Below are positions 22,713 to 32,100 of a stretch of DNA of 40,000 bases, piece by piece. Within the stretch, counting starts at the first letter, position 1; every line of letters begins with the position of its first letter. The stretch spans positions 3,046,701 to 3,086,700 of the forward strand of contig CAUJGJ010000313.1 of the NCBI GenBank assembly GCA_963170055.1. Reading direction: 5' to 3'. Origin of the DNA: Halisarca cf. caerulea. Lineage: Eukaryota; Porifera; Demospongiae; Chondrillida; Halisarcidae. Made by a program: the position numbers and the translations under genes. Below the pieces are notes generated by a model. The model had not been told where the DNA came from. It saw only the letters and a list, made by a program, of their open reading frames with translations, and ran no database searches.

Positions 22713-22714
<2 letters not shown>
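22190..22714 (+). pseudogene. Retroelement pol C-terminus remnant (copy d)
   Basis: Plus-strand open frame [79 protein letters not shown] and NYNCASILG, ending at TAG/TAA near 22580. It is better preserved than copy c but begins abruptly at the (TA)n, so only the last third of the protein is left. A GTAGTCAGTCTTTAGTTT unit is duplicated in its 3' region (22563 and 22641). It ends in (AAT)n. Confidence 0.8.
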
Positions 22715-22807
<93 letters not shown>

Positions 22808-22808
22808 T
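22713..22808. repeat. (AAT)n(AT)n tail
   Basis: About 19 AAT units followed by 18 AT units, directly at the 3' end of copy d. Non-LTR elements of several clades end in such short tandem units. Confidence 0.95.
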
Positions 22809-22819
22809 GCATGTATTGA

Positions 22820-23640
22820 CTATAATTGAACAAAGTGGCAGACAGTTCGTTGTGGTATGGAGGAAGTTGGGTTCAGAGAATTGGGAAGTGCATCAGAGTT
22901 TTTGGTCGGCATGGCCGTGAGAGTGTGGATAATATTCACAAATTATTGGAGGAGGATTTAAAGGGAATGCTGATGAGTGCTGCATAGCGAAGAGTGAGAG
23001 AGGAGTGGAAGAAGCAGATGGATGTGAAGCCAAAGTTGTCAATGTTGAAGCAGATTGAGGATTGTGGTATGGAGTTGAACTGTGCTTGGTTGAAGACATT
23101 GTCAAAGAATGAGAGGATGATGATGTTGCAGTTAAGGGGTGGCACAGCAGCTTTTAAGATTAAGACTGGTAGATGGCATGGGGTGAGTAGAGAGGACCGT
23201 GTGTGTAAGGAATGTGGCAGTGGTGAAGTGGAGGATGTGAGTCATTGGTTGTTGAGATGTGCAGCGTTAGAGGAGCTACGGCAGCCTTTGGTACAGTTTC
23301 AGCCAGGAAGTACATCAAATTGGAAATGATGAACAGAAAGCAGCTGTTATCTTGTCCACAGCATGCTCAAATTATTCAATTCTATCCTGTATTTGCAGTA
23401 CTATGTAACATGCTAGGTTCTAGCTGTAAACATTGACAGTATTATTTATGCATCAGTTAATTCTCTTTTGCTTCTTATTCTTGGCTGCACCAGTTATTTC
23501 TTTTAGTACCCTATGTCTTTGTCTATATGTTTAGTGCTATTTTTGACCATGCTGTGTCCTAGTGCCCTAGTTGGCATGATGTATGTTAATATTTGAATTA
23601 AATTGGAATTGATTATAATATTATATAGACATTGATTATG
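22820..23640 (+). pseudogene. Second retroelement family, C-terminal remnant
   Basis: The plus strand carries CIRVFGRHGRESVDNIHKLL, a stop, then EEWKKQMDVKPKLSMLKQIE, MMLQLRGGTAAFKIKTGRWH and VCKECGSGEVEDVSHWLLRC. The last block has a C-x2-C...H-x4-C zinc-knuckle-like spacing (CKECGSGEVEDVSHWLLRC). The same order appears in the minus-strand remnant at 29990-30424, so it is a repeat family. It probably represents the end of an RT-encoding ORF. The frame ends at 23329; the rest to 23640 looks like a 3' UTR with AATTAAATTGG. Confidence 0.7.
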
Positions 23641-23786
23641 AGGAAAACCAGGAACAGATTACATACAAGTTCACAAATTGTCCAGACTGCAAGTAAAAGT
23701 ACATGTAATTTAAATGTTTGCTACAACATTATTACTTGCCTTAAACTGATTCTACTGTCTTATAATTACAGTCTAAGTCCATGCTT
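23641..23786. other. 3' flank of dioxygenase gene 1
   Basis: AT-rich spacer, probably 3' UTR of the minus-strand gene. I see no canonical AATAAA on that strand. Confidence 0.4.
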
Positions 23787-25235
23787 TTACTTAACTTTCT
23801 GCATTATTTGAGTTGGCAGTCTGAAATTATAATCACAGTCACCCAACTTGAGTGGGGGAACATTTTCCCCTAGCTGCATAGCAAGTTGCATCAGTTTTGT
23901 ACGGAAATCTTCAGATGTCAAGCAGACTGACTGAATGTGTCTCAACCCTCCATTTTGTTTGAAGCCTTTTCGAGTGTGAAGGAGAGTGCGGTTGTTGAAT
24001 AAGAACACGTCTCCGCTTTTCATTTTGTAAATGAACTTATAAGGAGATTCATAGATCTGCTTGGTAAACTTGGAGTATGCTTCATAGTACGCAGGTACTA
24101 GGTGAGGGTCAGCCAGTATTGGGCCATGTGTCTCAGTAGCCCATCCTACTCCAATGAGGTCTCCAGTGTGATTGAGAGTGAAGTGTGGACGGCAGTAGGT
24201 CATGGTGTAGTGTCCACTTTTCTCATCCTTTCTTATCTCCCTTTGATACGTCGTGGGTACTTTGGTGAGGATATCAAAGTCCTTGGGATGGGTCTTGCGG
24301 AATCTCTCTGCTTCATAGAAGATGTCCAAGTAGACACTTTCACCTCCTTCAACACAGTCATCAAATGCAAGGCAGTACATGAGCATGAAGATTGGTGGAG
24401 ATTCACTGTATAAAAAGTCCATATGCAGTGGCAATCCGTAGTTTCTATTAGTGAAGTCATTGGAGTCTTCATTTACACGGATGTCAAAGAGGTCTCCGTA
24501 GTAACCGTCATAAAGATCTTCTGCTATTCTTTTCCCAACGTCACGTATCAAGCCATACTCCAATGGTGCATTTTTCAGTAATGCCATACCATTTGTAGCA
24601 AGGTCAATCATTATCTTGTAAGTAGCTTCAGGGCTGGCGATAAAATCCCCATATTCCATGGGAGTCGGGGGTTTTAAAGGAACAGGTCGAGTGGCGTCGC
24701 TGTATTTCGCCAGTTCCTCCTTCTCATATTTATTCTTCTTCAGCCAGGAGAGCGGTAGTCTTCCCACGTGACTTTCACAACCGCCAAATTTCACAACAAG
24801 ATCGTTTCCTTCCTCCGCGATTTCGTCAATGGTGTAGCTGTAGCCGAGTTTTTCCACGGCGTAAAGGGTTTGTCCTAATTCTGGATTTCTACACTCCGGA
24901 CACCAGCACTGCCATCTCAACCACACTGCGTGAAAGTTGGTCGGGCGAGGTTCATCGTACCACTGAATAGCAACGGACGATTTGTCTTCGTTAATGGCAA
25001 TTTTCTTAGCACCAGATGTGAGCACGACTTTACTTAAAGTTGTAGACAGACTTCTGTGCAACCTAAGGCTTGGAAGTGGACAACGTATGCCCCGAAGTTT
25101 GCCCTTCACGGACAGTTGCAACTGACTCAGAGGATCGACAAATGTAGATACCAGCCTTCGCCTGCCTTGCACGCTATCGGTTACCGCAGCTGCAGCTGCA
25201 AGTCGAATAAGAATTTGGCTTCTTACAGTTAACAT
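23787..25235 (-). CDS. Gamma-butyrobetaine dioxygenase-like, gene 1
   Basis: A 482-aa Fe(II)/2-oxoglutarate oxygenase of the BBOX1/TMLHE family, which hydroxylates gamma-butyrobetaine (last step of carnitine synthesis) or trimethyllysine. Residues 1-75 are Arg/Ser/Ala-rich and almost free of acidic residues, a likely mitochondrial leader. The N-terminal zinc domain shows CWCPEC (Cys110, Cys112, Cys115) and His156 in ESHVGRLPLSWL. The catalytic barrel has the HxD pair in GLPLHMDF (His271, Asp273), the CVEGGES turn (294-300), the distal His420 in NNRTLLHTR, and Arg432 for 2-oxoglutarate. The order and spacing match BBOX1; the length exceeds human BBOX1 (387 aa) mostly by the leader. It has no introns. 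Substrate is not settled: the usual Trp near the distal His is replaced by Arg-Thr, so a butyrobetaine activity is inference. Confidence 0.93.
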   Translation of the reverse strand: MLTVRSQILIRLAAAAAVTDSVQGRRRLVSTFVDPLSQLQLSVKGKLRGIRCPLPSLRLHRSLSTTLSKVVLTSGAKKIAINEDKSSVAIQWYDEPRPTNFHAVWLRWQCWCPECRNPELGQTLYAVEKLGYSYTIDEIAEEGNDLVVKFGGCESHVGRLPLSWLKKNKYEKEELAKYSDATRPVPLKPPTPMEYGDFIASPEATYKIMIDLATNGMALLKNAPLEYGLIRDVGKRIAEDLYDGYYGDLFDIRVNEDSNDFTNRNYGLPLHMDFLYSESPPIFMLMYCLAFDDCVEGGESVYLDIFYEAERFRKTHPKDFDILTKVPTTYQREIRKDEKSGHYTMTYCRPHFTLNHTGDLIGVGWATETHGPILADPHLVPAYYEAYSKFTKQIYESPYKFIYKMKSGDVFLFNNRTLLHTRKGFKQNGGLRHIQSVCLTSEDFRTKLMQLAMQLGENVPPLKLGDCDYNFRLPTQIMQKVK

Positions 25236-25655
25236 AATCAGCCAACAAGCATGAATCTTACTGGTAAAGGATCAGCTGATCAAGACCACTTTAGTGACTC
25301 TTCTTACAAACTGCGTCACGGTACTTTTTCAGCTTTGCACTCTTATTTTGTACGGTTCATTACCGATCGGCGTATTATACATTGTATTAGTTAGACTAAG
25401 CATATTAATATTATTAGTATATGGACACTATACTACGTTTGAGTAGCTATATTATGGTTCAACTAGTGAGGTAATTGTTTCGATATAATATATTTGTCAC
25501 AACTATATGTAGTGATTGACAGCAAGAAATTTGTTTATGCTTATAATAAACATCACAGTGACTATGTTATCCTGCTATAATTATAATAGTCTCTATATTC
25601 CACATATTATGTGATGTGCACTGCGAAAAGGTACCCTACTTAACTGTCTACAGTA
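25236..25655. promoter_or_regulatory. 5' flank of dioxygenase gene 1
   Basis: Just upstream of the ATG on the minus strand is the palindrome GATCAGCTGATC (25272-25283), which holds a CAGCTG E-box. The rest is AT-rich and featureless up to the MITE at 25656. Confidence 0.35.
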
Positions 25656-26113
25656 AGGCCACACAAAGTTAATAATATGTTTCTGGTCTTGTACATCTTT
25701 GAAAATTGACCAGGCCACCAGGGTTTTTATTTTTATTTTTTTGTCAATCTAGTCATTGAAAAAGGCATTCATGCAAATATTATATTCCTTAATCTGTGAA
25801 CAGATGCTATTAATGCTAACAACAATGCTGAATTGAAACAAGTTGAAAGATGATACAAACTTATACAGCACAATTAGATGGGGAGTGCATGTTTATATGG
25901 AACCAGACAGCCACTAGTTCCACAATAACACAATGGTTGTGCATGTGTTCATGCTGAACACACACGTTTTACTTGATATTTTATAATATTTTGGTCAGGG
26001 TTTGAACCCAGCATGCTAACTGACTATTCTTTTAAAAAAATATTTTTCTGTTTTCACCTGAAAAAAATGACCAGGAAGGGGACCAGAAACTTAAAATTAA
26101 CTTTGTACGGCCT
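25656..26113. mobile_element. MITE with AGGCC ends
   Basis: The left end AGGCCACACAAAGTTAATAA ...GTTTCTGGTC and the complement of the right end AGGCCGTACAAAGTTAATTT ...GTTTCTGGTC give TIRs of about 35 bp. It is 458 bp with no transposase. ACAGT flanks both ends, which may be the remains of a target duplication. Confidence 0.82.
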
Positions 26114-26531
26114 AAACAGTGTTAAAAAAACTTTTTTGAATATCTCTATATATTCATTGCTAGCTGCCTGAATGTTTGCAGACCAAAGGTCTATAAGCAT
26201 GATATAAAACGTAATTATTATGTTAAACTTTGAACTTTCTTGAATGTTTGTATAATTTTTGTTAATTGTTGTGCTTCACAGGGTTGTGTTCCCTACTAGT
26301 GCCTCAGTGCACGTGGCGCATAATAATAGTAATTATATGATAACATGCAGTTTGGTGATAAGGATGTCAACCATGAACTTTGGAGAATTCCATGCCGACA
26401 AGGAGGGCTGATAATCTTATACAGAGAGGCTATCTCTGCAGCATTTTGTTGCTAATGACATGCATGAAGACAAGCACATACAAAGCTTGGAGCTCTTGAG
26501 CATCTGCGGCGTGGAGCTGAAACTTATATTT

Positions 26532-26710
26532 GCAGTGGAGTCTCATTATAACGAATCCCAGGGGACACCAAAAATTCTTCATTATATCAGAAATTCACTA
26601 TAACCAGCAAAAAGATCGAAGGAGAACATTAAGTGGGCCACATGAGACTATTCACTGTAACAGAAATTCACTGTAAGAGTGTTCTTTAATTATAACGAGT
26701 TTCCACTGTA
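26532..26710. mobile_element. CAGTGGA-end MITE (cluster member 1)
   Basis: The left end GCAGTGGAGTCTCATTATAA CGA and the complement of the right end TACAGTGGAAACTCGTTATAA form the TIR. GAAATTCACTGTAA words repeat inside. It belongs to the pogo-like TACAGTG family of the window. Confidence 0.78.
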
Positions 26711-26820
26711 ATTTGCAACTTGCTAGCTCTGGATATGACAGCAAAGCAAACAGTTATGAGCATATCTCCCAGTAGAGAAGCACAAGAATCCCAATCCATC
26801 CATGCATTGCATTGATTATA

Positions 26821-27000
26821 TACAGTAAAATCTTGATAATTAGAATCATGATAATTAGAATGTCTGGCTTAATTCAAACATTAATGAATGTACCATTCCT
26901 AATGTATGGAATACATATGTGGTTGGTTAATTAGAACTTATGGATAATTAGATCTTTTATACAGGAAAATCAAGGTTCTAATTAGTGAGATTTCACTGTA
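26821..27000. mobile_element. TACAGT-end MITE (cluster member 2)
   Basis: TACAGTAAAATCTTGATAAT on the left and TACAGTGAAATCTCACTAAT as the complement of the right end. It is 180 bp and AT-rich with repeated ATAATTAGAA words. Confidence 0.8.
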
Positions 27001-27073
27001 ATTAAGATTCAACTTTGATACACGCTGCCAGAAGGAGGGAGAATTTGGCTGACTATACAAGTTTTGAAGTATA

Positions 27074-27256
27074 TACAGTGAAACCTGTCTACTGCGGTCA
27101 CCATTGGGGTGAAATTTTCTGGCTGTTTTAGACAGGTGGCTGCTTTAATGAGGTAGAATACCATTATACATTATAACTGATTCGGAGAAGAATTAGTGGC
27201 TGGTATAGACAGGTGGCTGCATTACACAGTGACCACTATAGACAGGTTCCACTGTA
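27074..27256. mobile_element. TACAGTG-end MITE (cluster member 3)
   Basis: TACAGTGAAACCTGTCTACT on the left and TACAGTGGAACCTGTCTATA as the complement of the right end. ACAGGTGGCTGC occurs twice inside. It is 183 bp, flanked by TA on both sides. Confidence 0.85.
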
Positions 27257-27410
27257 TACCGAACGCACTCTAATTTTAGCAGGCTTAAACTTAGTCTGGC
27301 CAGCTAGACCGTCACCCGCAAGCGCCCTACGCTTGCGGGAGACGGTCTAGCTTGCCAGACTAGCTTAAACTTTCCCGGATGTTGCAAATTCGCGTTTTAA
27401 TTTTCGTGGG
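27257..27410. mobile_element. CGCRCTCTAATTTT repeat family copy, interrupted
   Basis: ACGCACTCTAATTTTAGCAG GCTTAAACTT is followed, after the foldback insertion at 27293-27361, by GCTTAAACTTTC and CGCG-type sequence. The same words appear in inverse orientation at 30424-30540 (AGCGCGTACAGTATA end). This marks a dispersed family. Confidence 0.65.
27293..27361. mobile_element. Foldback MITE with 10-bp flanking duplication
   Basis: AGTCTGGCCAGCTAGACCGT C...CGCAAGCG pairs with CGCTTGCGGGAGACGGTCTA GCTTGCCAGACT: 32-bp arms with two mismatches and a five-base loop CCCTA. GCTTAAACTT stands on both sides (27283-27292 and 27363-27372), one base off on the right. If two bases of the right copy are counted as element, the duplication is 8 bp, as for hAT elements. 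Confidence 0.88.
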
Positions 27411-27522
27411 TCCCCATCCAGTGCCTCTGTTTTCTTTGTCCAAGTTAATAACTAGTGATAAACCTAAACAGACCATAGATCGCAATTAGCACTTTAAAGT
27501 TCTAATGATTGCCAAGCCAAAC

Positions 27523-30000
27523 AGGGTATAGGGTATAGGGTATAGGGTATTCTTATTTGACCTGGGGAACCTTTAGCCGGAGGCTACTGTAAGTGGCACC
27601 CAGAAAAGAAAAGGGACAAAAGGCAAAAACAAAAACAACAAAGGGGGTGTACAAAGATTTAACAAAAGAGTTCGAGGTTTGCATTATGATGAAATGATAA
27701 TAGAATGAATAGATGAGCAAAAATTATAAATTTAGTCATTATAGTGAATGGAATAAATTCAATCTGTAATGAGATAAGATTATTGGTGCATGAGTATGAA
27801 AATAGTGTCTGATTGATGATATGTACAAAATCATATTGTCAATGACTTATTCATTTAAAAAGTGATTTTCACATACTAGTTTAGTGAACACCTGAAAGTC
27901 TGCACAGCATCAGATGTTATTCGGTAGTGATGGCCATAATGATGCGCCAACAAAACTGATTCCTTCTGGCCAAGGGAAGTACGAAAACGTGGAAGGTTTA
28001 ATTGTGAAGTAGAAGATGCCCGAGTATTATAATGAGGGGCTAGTGTGGAAAAAAGGTTGTTAAGATAAGTATAGTGATTGTAGAGATAAGCACTTATAAA
28101 CAGTTTGGGCCAAATGTACTTTTTGTCTAGCGCTAAGAGTTGAATTACCTAATTCTTTACGAGCAGAAGAGGCAGAATAATCTCTACGTTTGCGAAGGAC
28201 GGTTCTACAAGCGAAGTTTAAAAGCGTTTCTAACCGATGACTGTCCTGTTTGGTGCAAACAGAACACACATTATCACAGTAGTCAAATAGAGGAAGAATG
28301 TACGATTTGAGATAGAGAAGAAGAAGAGGTCGGGGGAGAAACCAAGAGCTAGAGGCGACTTAGAAGGCTAAGACTACGAGTGACCTTGTTACAAACAAAA
28401 TCGAATGTGATCACCCCAAGATAATGTGTCGTTAACTATTACTCCAGGACCTAGAAATTTGAACTTTTGAACCTGTTCTATGTCAACATTTTCTACGCTG
28501 AGGGCTAATCTGTCACTACCTTTTTTCTAGGGGAGTGGATCAGCATGGTCTTGGTCTTAGAGATGTTTAGTTTGAGGCCATTTTTTGTAACCATACATTT
28601 AACAGGTTATTTTTTATAGTGGCCAATTATTTTTTATGGGTATCCAAAATGCAGCTGTTTTTGAGACATAAACAAAGTAAGGGTAACAAATTAGTTACCC
28701 TTACCTGTAGGGGTAACAAATTAGTTACCTCTACAGGTCAGCCAATAGCAATAATACATTCAAATATGCTACATTTCTGGGTCCCTGGATTTGTTATTGG
28801 TACACCAAAGAGAAAACTGCAGCTGAAATGAGGTAATCCTGGCACCCTCATGTTTTACCTTGCCTGATATATATCCCATTTCTGGTTCAAAATCTGAGTA
28901 GCTCCAATAAAATGCCCAAGATTTAGCACAATGACAAACTTTGTTTACAAATTCTCCAGAATTGTTATGAAAACAGTGAAAAAGCCAGACACAGTGGAGA
29001 CTAGCTTAAAAATAATTGGCCAGTATAAAAAATAACCTGTTATTTGCTAGATTAAGAGTGTCACTGAGTTGGAGGGATGAGTTCAGTTCCTGAATATCAT
29101 TGCTAATTACGAAAATGGTTGTGTCATCAGCAAAAAGTACTGTCACAGTGGAGTTGGAAGGGAGGACAGAGGGTAGGTCATTTATAAAAGCAGAAAAAAG
29201 GGTTGGGCCTAGAGTGGAGCCTTGCGGAACCCCATTAGTAGGAAAACAAAGAGAGGAATACGCATTTTCAATGCGCGTTTGATGACAACGGTTAGAGAGA
29301 TAAGACTTAAACCAGGCAATTGTGGAAGGAGACAGACCTAGGTGGGAAAGTTTCAAGAGAAGCAGGACCTGGTTATGATTAACAGTGTCAGAAGCCTTGG
29401 AAATATCTCAAAACACTACTCCTACATATTTCTTGTCATCAAGTGCTTTATACCATTGGTCAAGGCAATAAAGAAGGAGTGATTGCGTAGCGTGGTTTTG
29501 ACGAAAACCAGATTGAAATGGGAACAAAAGATCGTTTTGGTTTAAATGCAAAGAAAGTTGTTGCTGGACATGTCTTTCGAGAATTTTACTGGCGGCAGGG
29601 AGAAGAGAGATAGGACGATAGTTTGAAGGAGTGGTTCGAACACCAGATTTATGTAAAGGAAAGACAGAAGCACATTTCCAAGCTGTTGGGAAGGTTGAAG
29701 AAGTAATGGAAGAATTTATAATCGAGCAAAGAGGATCACAGATGACAGAGCGAGCATCAATAAGGGCAGAAGAAGGAATTTTATCAATACCGGTAGCACA
29801 CTTACGTTTAAGAGTCGCAAGACTCTCCTTTACCAAATCTGGTGTGGTTGTAGAGAGACTGAGGATTTGAGGGGTGAACAGCTCTGAAGGGGGAAGAGAA
29901 TCAAAACTTGGAGCAAAATTGGAAGAGCTAACAGAAGCAAAGTGATTGTTAAGTGAATTTGCTATCGACAGTGTCACACATATATATAATAATAAATAGG
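27523..30000 (-). pseudogene. Non-LTR retrotransposon (Jockey/CR1/L2-type RT), 5'-truncated
   Basis: The minus strand, from 29977 downward, reads RT motifs in order: KRKCATGIDKIPSSAL, NYRPISLLPAASKILE, FPFQSGFRQNHATQSLLL, then after a frameshift near 29400 LGLSPSTIAWFKSYLSNR, NGVPQGSTLGPTLFSAFIND and the catalytic FADDTT (about 29130). After the inserted MITE (28602-29040) the ORF resumes with NGLKLNISKTKTM and RT-thumb/C-terminal sequence LSARQKVHLAQTVYKCL. FSTLAPHYNTRASS and NLPRFRTSLGQ follow near 28000. The endonuclease domain is absent. The 3' end is a (TATACCC)4 tail at 27523-27550. Frameshifts and the insertion make it dead. Confidence 0.85.
28602..29040. mobile_element. 439-bp MITE inserted in the LINE RT ORF, TA duplication
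   Basis: The left end ACAGGTTATTTTTTATAGTG GCCAATTATTTTT is matched by the complement of the right end ACAGGTTATTTTTTATACTG GCCAATTATTTTT: 33 bp with one mismatch. TA lies directly outside both ends (28600-28601 and 29041-29042). Removing one TA and the element leaves the RT frame open across the join. Inside are two hairpins, GGGTAACAAATTAGTTACCC (28681-28700) and GGTAACAAATTAGTTACC (28712-28729), nested between ACCTGTAG and CTACAGGT. Confidence 0.93.
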
Positions 30001-30424
30001 GTCAACCAAACCTTGCATGCCACATACATGAAATAATTTCCAATAGCTGGTAGTTTGTGCATGCAACAGACAGCAGGGATACAGCAGGATCTTGGGTACT
30101 GGCAGTGTGCCGCTCCATCCAATCCTCCAATGGTATGCGCTGTGCTCCCCATACCTCACATCTCATCAGCCAATGCCCCACATCTTCCACTTCACCGTTA
30201 TCACGTAATTTGCATACTCTCTCCTCTCTTGCCACACCTCTCCACCTTCCCGTCTCGATTTCAAAACCTGCTGCATGTGCCTCCTCTCAGTTTCATCATC
30301 ATCCTCCTATCCAACCTTCTCCACACTCTCGCACACTCCGACCACTCTGAGACTCCCAAATTCACAATCCTCTTCAACATCTCCAACTTAGGCTTTGTCT
30401 CCATCTCCTGGCCCCATTCCTACA
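29985..30424 (-). pseudogene. Second-family retroelement remnant (as at 22820)
   Basis: The minus strand reads METKPKLEMLKRIVNLG, RRMMMKLRGGTC, a stop with frameshift, then REERVCKLRDNGEVEDVGHW and LMRCEVW. This is the same block order as in 22994-23329, but the second zinc-knuckle Cys is changed to Arg (CKLRDN versus CKECGS). It ends at TATTATTATATATATG beside the LINE's truncated 5' end. Confidence 0.72.
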
Positions 30425-30540
30425 GTATATCACTGCGTAAGATTTCAAACTTTTCGCTGATTTAAACTTTCGCGGATGGCTTCCAATCCGCGAAAACTAC
30501 GAAAGTTTAGGCCCGCGAAAATTAGAGCGCGTACAGTATA
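30424..30540. mobile_element. Inverted copy of the CGCRCTCTAATTTT repeat family
   Basis: AACTTTCGCGGATGGCTTCC AATCCGCGAAAACTACGAAAG forms a hairpin (TTTCGCGGAT...ATCCGCGAAA), followed by GCGAAAATTAGAGCGCGTAC AGTATA. It corresponds in reverse to 27257-27410. Confidence 0.65.
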
Positions 30541-32100
30541 CTATATTAGTTTAGCTGGAAGAGATGATGAGAGACTGCCATGGAACTGCATGTGGGATTT
30601 TTATCTCCATGCAGGATTTGCATTAAGAGTCTACTACATATATAGCTGATCCTAACCTCACCCTGAAGACATGCAGCTCTTCGTATACCTGTGAAACCCA
30701 TAAAATAGCAGGAATCAGAAACACAGAGCATTCATCCCAACACCCTACAGCAGAAATAGAATGCTGGAAGTCCAGAAGGCTCCAAAAGGAAACAGTAAAT
30801 TAAATATCTTGCAGATGTGAAGGGCAATATCAGTGCTGGGCCATGCATGAATATAGCTGATGTATGCCAGTAAAGGAAGAAGGACAGTGCTCAGTACACT
30901 CCGGAGTCACTTGATGAGGCCAATGGGTTTGATCGTCATGCATGTTTGTCACAATAGCTCACAATTTCTTCTGATTAAGTTAACCCACCTGTCTGATGAT
31001 CCATTCAGATTCCAGCAGATAGAGACATTATGTTATGATCTATATTGACATGCATTAATTTCTCCAAGGATGGAGGGATCTTCTGTAATGACCTTTGTGG
31101 CTATAGTGATTGACAGTTGCAAATTCTTGAACATGCATGTTTGTGTTTGATATATGTCAGGAATATATTTTCAATTTACTAGATGTTTTTCTGTTAGAAG
31201 TCAGTGCCACTTGATTGTTTGCGTATTATTAGTTGCTGCCTCAATGTTTGCCGACCAGAGGTCAAAGCACAAAATATAGCACCCAGGCATGCATGCATTT
31301 TGTCAATAATAGGGTAAAATTCTTACATTTTGGCCCATGTAAAAGTAACAGATAATTATATTTTCAACTCAATTGTGGCTCTATTACAAGGAACACATCT
31401 CTGTACAGCTACTTGGATACACAAGGCACTATTGCATGTGGATTATAATTAGCCTTGGCATTTCATTCAGGCCATATACCATAGAATTGATATACATTAC
31501 GAAACCCATACAATGTCATGGTAAATGTCCAGTTTTAAAATCTCTGCTGCATTTATTTTAGCAGCCCGATAGAATTGTAGTTGGTTGATACAAGCTGTAC
31601 AAGGCTCTGTAGAGACTCCACGGCAAATTACCTCTTAGACTGTATCTAATAACTGTATTGTCAAGCTGAACCAATTAAAAGTAAGTATGTATATAGTAAT
31701 ATGTCAACTGTGCAGCATTCAGGATCATGACTATCTGCTTGTGATGTAAATGAAGCAGTAAAGCTTCATCAAATTTGAAGGACAAATAACAACAAACTGA
31801 ACACGAGCCATGCATGCAAGGGAAGGATGGCTGCCACAAATGACTAAACACGTGCACTATATGAATGAGGAGTATGTATACCTCTACGATATACAACATG
31901 CGCATCATGTCGACATTAATTGTGTTTTATAGACATCTCTCTCTCCTCTCTCTCTATTATACATACATACATACACATATTATACATATATAAATATATT
32001 CCAGAAATGAAATTATAATTACATACTCCAGAAAATTAATGAAATTATATATGGCGGAATTTTCATCCCGGCCCTTAATTATTCATGATACTCCTTACGA
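30541..32100. other. Spacer without recognisable gene
   Basis: AT-rich. A segment near 31229 (GCTGCCTCAATGTTTGCCGA CCAGAGGTC) resembles 26163 (GCTGCCTGAATGTTTGCAGA CCAAAGGTC), so a dispersed repeat is present. (CT)n and (CATA)n short tracts lie at 31930-31985. Confidence 0.45.

Noticed and set aside
24102..24413. Plus-strand open frame opposite dioxygenase gene 1
   Set aside because: A shadow of the conserved minus-strand CDS, with no domain of its own. The same holds for the minus-strand frames opposite gene 2 at 38426-38707 and 38903-39229.
25990..26020. GGGTTTGAACCC as a tRNA or SINE B box
   Set aside because: No A box, no acceptor stem and no cloverleaf around it; it lies inside the inverted-repeat element 25656-26113.
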